64,000 nucleotides of DNA, taken from assembly GCA_015680685.1 (NCBI GenBank), contig MNCI01023402.1, forward strand, positions 534,173 to 598,172. The letters run 5' to 3'. This DNA is from Gnetum montanum (taxonomy: Eukaryota; Streptophyta; Gnetopsida; Gnetales; Gnetaceae). The notes under the pieces are model-generated. The model saw only the letters and a program-made list of their open reading frames with translations, searched no databases and was not told the DNA's origin. Every line of letters begins with the position of its first letter. Positions within the stretch are counted from its first letter, which is position 1. The position numbers and the translations under genes were made by a program. Shown here piece by piece: positions 57,995-64,000 of this stretch.

Positions 57995-59920
57995 ATGCCT
58001 CTCCTACAAGACTANNNNNNNNNNNNNNNNNNNNNNNNNNNNNNNNNNNNNNNNNNNNNNNNNNNNNNNNNNNNNNNNNNNNNNNNNNNNNNNNNNNNNN
58101 NNNNNNNNNNNNNNNNNNNNNNNNNNNNNNNNNNNNNNNNNNNNNNNNNNNNNNNNNNNNNNNNNNNNNNNNNNNNNNNNNNNNNNNNNNNNNNNNNNNN
58201 NNNNNNNNNNNNNNNNNNNNNNNNNNNNNNNNNNNNNNNNNNNNNNNNNNNNNNNNNNNNNNNNNNNNNNNNNNNNNNNNNNNNNNNNNNNNNNNNNNNN
58301 NNNNNNNNNNNNNNNNNNNNNNNNNNNNNNNNNNNNNNNNNNNNNNNNNNNNNNNNNNNNNNNNNNNNNNNNNNNNNNNNNNNNNNNNNNNNNNNNNNNN
58401 NNNNNNNNNNNNNNNNNNNNNNNNNNNNNNNNNNNNNNNNNNNNNNNNNNNNNNNNNNNNNNNNNNNNNNNNNNNNNNNNNNNNNNNNNNNCACAACATG
58501 AACCCTTGGACATGGCCTTAGAAAGATATTATGCACTGTTAAATAACTATCCAAGCCATGAGTTCTCCGAGGAAAGGCTAATGTACCATATCATTGATGG
58601 GCTTCGTGATGAAACAAGAGAGACCTTAGGGATGTATGCCCAAGGTCAACTATACAAACTACGAACCCATCAATTCCAAGAGCTTATTAAGCAGATAGCA
58701 AAAGAAGAAGGAGAAATGGCTAGATGGGAGAATGTTGAAAAACATCAACGGGACCAAAATCTCAACTTAATAGAGGTCCATGATCATAAAAAGGAGAAAT
58801 CAACCTATCTCAAGGAGGAAGAACCATCTTTTCTAGTACAATAATCATTAGAGGAAATTGAGGCAAAGATCAATAAGATGCTGGAATAAATGCATAAAAA
58901 GTGTGGAGAATATATCAATATTATTGGAGATAGAGTTTTGACAACCTAAGAAGTAGGAAAAAATATCATTAGATAATCAGAAAGGGATGAGGAAAATAAG
59001 AACTCAACTGCTGATCATACGTATGAATGCAAAATTTTCCTATACAATCACCCCAAGGGCCAATGCCCAATCTTGTTACATTTATATGAGCATTGGGGAA
59101 ACACATTACACTCAGAGTTCGTATAGAGATACTGTGTTCGATCACAGTGGCAACAATCCCAGTCATGGGGGAAGCCATCCCTAAACTGGAGACACCCTTC
59201 ATATCATCCGAATCCAAATGCTTATCTAGTCCAACATCCTATCTCCCCAGCTGGGTCAACATACTCTACCTCACCACATTATGATTCTCCTCGGTACTAT
59301 CATCCCATGTCCTTAACACAACCACCTTTTTGTGTACCTTACACTTGTCCTAAATTTCAACATTCTTAGCCTTTCCTTCCTTCTACATCACCACCAACTG
59401 TCCTAAAGTGTCTGCACCACAGCAACAACCCACAAACGTTACTTGTGCTACCATTGCCAACAACAGTGAGAGACCTCCTCAACATCGAAGGCATCCCTTC
59501 TTTAGATATGACCGTAGGGAGGGACAACACAATTCTGAGGCCACTACATTCTCCAACTCATCACAAATCCAACACTGTGGTGCATCCTTCTCTTCGAACC
59601 CAACACCTTGTGTTACTTCATCAGGGCTACCAATTAACACTCCAACAACTATATGGCCCAATGAATACAACCATGAAGAGTGACATCATGATCCTTGCAT
59701 ACCATCTTACAGTCCCAAGTATCATAGTGGGTCAACTCTTTACTAGGGAACCACATCTTATAAATTGCCCCACTACGCTTACTACAATCAAGTGTGTGAA
59801 CCCCAATGGGGTAAGTATGATCAAGTTTCAATGTTTCCAACATGCAAGGATCCTCATCTTTCATTTATTAATCCTTGTCATGCCCAACCGTTTAGTTATG
59901 GGGGATATTCCCCATTTTAA
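57995..59920 (+). pseudogene. Gag polyprotein of element D2 (contains gap)
   Basis: Starts MPLLQD, identical to A1. 58015-58491 is a 477-N gap, where A1 has about 535 bp. After the gap it continues ALERYYALLNNYPSHEFSEE and DGLRDETRETLGMYAQGQ. The knuckle reads CKIFLYNHPKGQC, with the second Cys changed to Phe (59027-59065). The C-terminal tail includes QQQPTNVTCATIANNSERPP and GLPINTPTTIWPNEYNHEE, ending SYGGYSPF at the stops from 59918. The protein is nearly the same as in A1 and ends at the same place. Confidence 0.85.
58015..58491. other. Assembly gap (477 N)
   Basis: A run of N inside the gag of D2; frames spanning it are meaningless. Confidence 0.99.
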
Positions 59921-61300
59921 TAACAAGCGGGATTAATAAATATTTTTCATTTTCTTTAATTTTAAAATTTTTTGTTTTCCAGTTTTTCATTTTTCAAATT
60001 CTTGTTTTATCTTTTTGTCTTTTTGTCTTTTTATCTTTTTATAAGTAATCTCATCTACAAATAAAACACTCATGTGGCTCATTGGTTGAGGTGTGTTCTA
60101 TGTTATCGAGTCTCAAGCGATTAATTATTTGGATAGTGAGCCCATTACACCCACTCATCCATTCTACAAATAAGAGGTTTTGTTCAAGGGTACAGTGATA
60201 TTCTTGACATTCTTAAAACTTAAAAATTAATTTTGTGTTCATTGTACCCAGAATGAAGAAGGATGAATCAAGAGGGAATGATTAGGGTGTGACATCAAGG
60301 AGACTTGCGGATTCTCTTTGGTGACATCTGTGAGAGTTATCACGCAACACAGTTGTACTAAGATCCTTGTAGATCTAACGCAAAATGGAAGTAAGAGTAA
60401 TCAAAAGGCACTAAAAAATCCAATGTTGTTCTAGGGGGTCCCACTAGAAAGACATGCACCCATGCTTGAAGGTTGGTGGCTTCTCTGGATTTAGCAATTG
60501 AAAAAAAAAGTAAAAAAAAAAAACAAGGAAAGTGCCACAAAGCAAAAATCACTCCTTCCTTGAACAAAATGCCAAGTGATCGTACACCTTGTTGTTATGG
60601 TACTCTCATAGTCGCTCATCATGGGATGAAAAAATGCGGTGTCACTGATCAGAGGAATGGACTTGGTCCTAATCTTGCAACGATGGGTTAATGACACATT
60701 AATTATGCTTTACATGCAGGATTCATTGTGCCCTGGGTCAGTTACCTCATGTTCCAATCTCTACAATCCCTTCTATAGTCTGTCTCATCTCATTATTCAT
60801 GTAAGTGTAACTCGTTTCTTATGTAGCATAGAATTCTTACCTTATTCCAGTGATACTTACATGTGTGTGTTTTGTGGAACCAGTGTGGATTATATTTAAC
60901 CCTTCTAGTGCCTACGGACACTTTTAAGTGTGGTTACGCAAGGGCATTATAGGTTGGAACCTGCTTTGGGGAGGACCCACTTGCATATTTTTTTTTATAC
61001 TTTGAACTCATAACACATCTTCCACACACCATCTATTACCCTCAGCATATTTTCAATGATATTCTTTTCCTTATTACTATCCCTCCAATTCGAACATTCC
61101 TATGAACCATCACATAGCCTTTTTCTCTCCCTTACCACCCGAGGCCCTTATTGATCAATTCCACACCATCATAATTATTCGTGCCTTCAGAACTAGTTGA
61201 ATTACCCTGGAACACTTTAACATTCATCCACATGTCCTTAGTTTACATCGTCCACTTCAGAAAAATCTTTAAAAATTCGATGTATTCATAATGCCTTAAC
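59921..61300 (+). other. Non-coding spacer of element D2
   Basis: Begins with a T-rich tract including four TTTTTGTC-like repeats (60010-60040). It then shares short blocks with the A1 spacer (CCTGCTTTGGGGAGGACCCA at 60959, and 51349 in A1). Small frames at 60358-60900 carry no recognisable domain. Confidence 0.55.
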
Positions 61301-61309
61301 ATCGATAGG

Positions 61310-61356
61310 CCACGATATCACGTATGCGATATTGCGTCCCACAAAGCTATATATAC
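61310..61356 (+). promoter_or_regulatory. Internal promoter-like block of element D2
   Basis: CACGATATCACGTATGCGAT followed by ATTGCGTCCCACAAAG and TATATATA (61349-61356). GATATC/GATATT palindromic words 15-40 bp upstream of a TATA-like box are the signature of the A/D LTR promoters (compare 57050-57127). It lies about 490 bp upstream of the extra ORF. Promoter activity is inferred. Confidence 0.55.
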
Positions 61357-61840
61357 ATGACCCCGTGTGCTACTTAATATCATTTTCAACTATTCACGTA
61401 GGGGAAGTCTTTTAAATTTTTCTCTATGACTTACGATTGCATGTCTTTTGCTTTCATATCCATAACTCGCTCGCTGCTCCTCCGATTTTCATTCTGTTTG
61501 AACCTACTTGAACCTAGAGTGTTTAGCTTAGTCATGGGGAAGGGGCACACACCGAATAGCGCATAACTTTTTTGGAATTTCTCATTGCCCGAAGGACATT
61601 ATCAAGGGTAATTAGTTACAAAATTAAAGATAAATGTGCCAAAAACAATTTCATCCCCTTAGTTATACTAGGAAACTAGATTTGGAAACCACCTAAGCAA
61701 AGAGGATTCAATACTATAATCTTTCATGGACATTTTAATTAACATCACAAGAAGATAAAGCAATTTCTTTAAGGTAAGCAGTAAGGTATAACCTAACTTT
61801 GGAAACAACCTTACTAACGATTAGCCCCGTGTGATTGCAG
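61357..61840 (+). other. Leader of the extra ORF of D2, ending in a splice-acceptor-like site
   Basis: Non-coding. Contains TTTAGCTTAGTCATGGGGAA (61527), the counterpart of B's leader. The last bases before the ATG are GTGTGATTGCAG, a good plant 3' splice site, so the extra ORF may be expressed from a spliced transcript. Confidence 0.5.
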
Positions 61841-64000
61841 ATGGCCCCAAAACACGGACAATAGGAAGGTCCTGCTCAAGGTGGGAGCAAACAACCTAAG
61901 AGAGGTGAAAGACAAGTTCCCGCTGGATAGCATGTAGAGCAGGAGGAACAATCATTTAGCATCCACCAAGAGGACCCTGCTACTATACAATCAAGGCAGG
62001 CGGAAGGAGGAGCTGCTGCAGCGCCTAAACAGGGACAACATCTCACGTTGCCCCAGGATTGTGTTCAGGCCATCCATGAAAGGTCCATATTCACTGCAGT
62101 GATTGTGGAATTAAACTTTGGATCTTTCGAATAATTTGCTCTAGAGGCCATTAGGGATCACCTCAAAGGGTCCCCATTATGGCCTATCCTCTTTGAAAGT
62201 GGTGCCTGGTACTTAGGGGAAACATACCAATTTTGGCACAACAGAGAATAAGGCACCATAGTTGATTTCTCTATTCAGGCCATTTCATAAGTATTAAACC
62301 TTCCGAATACAGGGCCAAAGGTTGCTCAATTGTCTACTCGTTCAGACCTTGATGTGCAACGAGTTTGGTTGGAAAGGGCATATGGCAAGGAAGATAAGAT
62401 GTTTGGGGAGTTAACAACGGAAGAGAGGATTTACTTCAAAATAGGAACTTATCACCTCTTCCCCACAAAAGGTTTAAAAAGAATTTCAACATATGCACCT
62501 AGAGGATGTGGAATGTTGATGGGAAAGGTTAATGCTAACCAACCTCATCTATATTTTACGAAGATCCTGAGGCGATTTGAAGAATGAAAGATAGGGAAGC
62601 TTGTGTTGCCCTTCCCTTGTCTTATCAGGAAGCTATGTAGACGTGCTGGTATCAGAGGATACACCAATGATGTCCTCCGAAAAGCCCAAAATGCTTCATA
62701 TGCTAAACTGCTAAAGCCACCAGCTACAAGGAAAAATCACTGGTGAGACGCTGGGGCTGGAACAAGAAAAGGAACAAACGGCAGGGCCAACTGTAACTCA
62801 ACTTGTAGGACCCAACCAACTTCCAAGCATGGGACCCAGCCAACAACAAGATGCAGGGCCTAGCACTAGCCAGCAAGATCAACTGCCGCTGCCACTGCAA
62901 GATTACAGATCATCGATGAGCCATCTCAGGGCCACACTAAGATGGTTAGTTGGGGAAGTCATGATGATGCAAATCTCTTCTGCGTCATCAATGATGCTGT
63001 ACAACCCACAATTTCTTTGGATCGTGCAAGGGGTGAAGTGTCCATCCATACATGAGGAGGGGAGAGCACTTGATCACAACAGATCTCAAGGAACGCTGCA
63101 TCCTTTTAAGTGCAATTAGAAACTGGCGAAGGGGCCACGGTGGTGATCATGCAGCACCAGGATGCAGCAGGAGCCATAGAAGTGGTCATAGACCACATTA
63201 AAGAATCATTCAATGTGCCTGTTGTGCCACCGGAAAATCTTACAAGAGCACGGGATGCTCAAACTTTGGCCAGAACCTTAATGACTCTTGCGGAACATGA
63301 GGATATACTTGACTAATTGCTACAAATGGGACAGGTAATGATGTCCATGTTTGACATCCCACAGGATGTTACAGCAATTCAATCAGACCTCATTTCCACC
63401 AAAGGGAAGTTGGTCTTGACAGAAATGAGGGTCGAGCATGCAGAAGCAAAAGTGCAAAGATTGCAAGAAAGGCTCGTGGCCCTGCAAGCAGCATAGCAGG
63501 ATCCTTTTCAATTTGTTCCCATAGACCGGCTAGACATTTTTAGGACTGAGCAACTCACTAAACTGGTGATAGAGAATAAGAAGGTGGCGGAAGAAAAAGA
63601 GAAGGTTATTTGGGATGCCTCTATGGCACAAGCGCAAACTTACGCGCATACCAAGGCACTCAAGGCCTTATAAGAAGAAAATAAACAACTTGTTGCTGAC
63701 AACCTTCAGTTGACCTCTGTGGAAAAATAAAAGAATATTCTCAAAGAACATTTTCAACAATTGCGAGAACAACTAATCAGGGTCAACTAGGATATGAACC
63801 GTTTAGCCAGGGAAAATCAAATCCTCTCGATGAAGGAGGTACATGCCATCTGTCAAAAGATGGCTATTGAAATAAGCACATGGCAAAATGAGGCTAAACG
63901 ACATGAGAAGCTAAAGGAGCACTTCCGGGACCAGGTGGGGATGTATAAACAAATCATCGAGAAAGAGATCCATATGGCCAAGGCCCACATCAATGCTCTC
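61841..64000 (+). pseudogene. Extra coiled-coil ORF of element D2 (env-position), partial
   Basis: ATG at 61841 (MAPKHGQ, stop soon after). A Gln/Glu-rich N-terminus is followed by the domain with VELNFGSFE, ESGAWYLGETYQFWHNRE, DLDVQRVWLERAYGKED and ERIYFKIGTYHLFPTKGL. Then LPFPCLIRKLCRRAG and YTND at 62603-62665 are shared with element B. A Pro/Gln-rich link (62760-62900) leads to a long coiled coil from about 63230 (RAEHAEAKVQRLQERLVALQ-like heptads, ENKKVAEEKEKV) running off the window. It is reminiscent of the 'putative plant transposon protein' family by memory. Stops about every 100 codons. Function unknown; no membrane segment is seen. Confidence 0.6.

Larger units (their letters stand above)
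56995..64000 (+). mobile_element. Element D2, gag plus extra ORF, pol missing, truncated by window end
   Basis: 5' LTR 56995-57865, well-preserved tRNA-Asp primer site, gag 57995-59920 (with gap), non-coding spacer, internal promoter-like block (61310-61356), leader, and extra coiled-coil ORF from 61841 to beyond the window. No protease, RT or integrase lies between gag and spacer. The 5-bp left flank is ATTAG (56990-56994); the right end is outside. Confidence 0.85.

Noticed and set aside
57993-58554. Open frames of about 170-180 codons, several frames
   Set aside because: They span the 477-N gap. Only the plus frame starting MPLLQD is real, and it is described as gag.

Overview
The window is nuclear DNA of a seed plant with a large, retrotransposon-rich genome. 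It contains plant-type Ty3/gypsy LTR retrotransposons with primer sites complementary to plant tRNA-Asp, Arabidopsis-type telomere-like (TTTAGGG) boxes, and decayed, intron-containing pieces of plant genes (receptor-like kinase, phytanoyl-CoA dioxygenase, a NUP1-like nucleoporin, a PIF1-like helicase and an SBT1-type subtilase). There are no bacterial operons, CRISPR arrays or recognisable tRNA/rRNA genes. I see no intact host gene, and every long coding region is interrupted. The species cannot be named from this.

Layout. 1-11394: two head-to-head copies of one Ty3/gypsy family (called E). A minus-strand copy (E') runs off the left edge, and a plus-strand copy at 3434-11394 has lost its RT/RNase H/integrase core. 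The 5' LTR of E carries a kinase fragment and a dioxygenase exon. 11395-18616: a gene-fragment zone (NUP1-like, PIF1-like helicase, subtilase), short tandem repeats and one 256-N gap. 18622-27325: element C, minus strand, with matching GTTTT target duplications and gag-protease-RT-RNase H-integrase order. 27936-52963: element B, minus strand, ATCTT target duplications, about 12.3 kb of its own sequence. B has gag, pol and an extra coiled-coil ORF next to its 3' LTR. Two younger elements sit inside it: A2 (35104-42227, minus, TSD GTATG), inserted in pol, and A1 (47328-52911, plus, TSD ACAAG), inserted in B's 5' LTR. 55148-55942 and 56110-56951: two solo LTRs with perfect target duplications (CCAAC, ATTGT). 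56995-64000: the 5' part of element D2 (plus): LTR, tRNA-Asp primer site, gag (with a 477-N gap), spacer, a second promoter-like block, and an extra ORF running off the right edge.

How the parts relate. A, B, C and D share LTR ends (TGATGAG...CTCATCA), the tRNA-Asp primer site, Gag with a CX2CX3HX4C knuckle, and a T-rich spacer. They fit best as sister subfamilies of an Athila/Tat-like lineage. A1 and D2 keep gag but lack pol, with the same end point. B keeps pol but has lost about 0.5 kb of the gag core, as if the subfamilies could once have complemented one another. Each subfamily has its own palindromic motif cluster upstream of the LTR TATA box. In B and D that same subfamily-specific motif also occurs upstream of a second, internal TATA-like site that precedes the extra ORF. 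This is the most unusual feature of the window.

All boundaries and homologies were read by eye, without alignment software or database searches.
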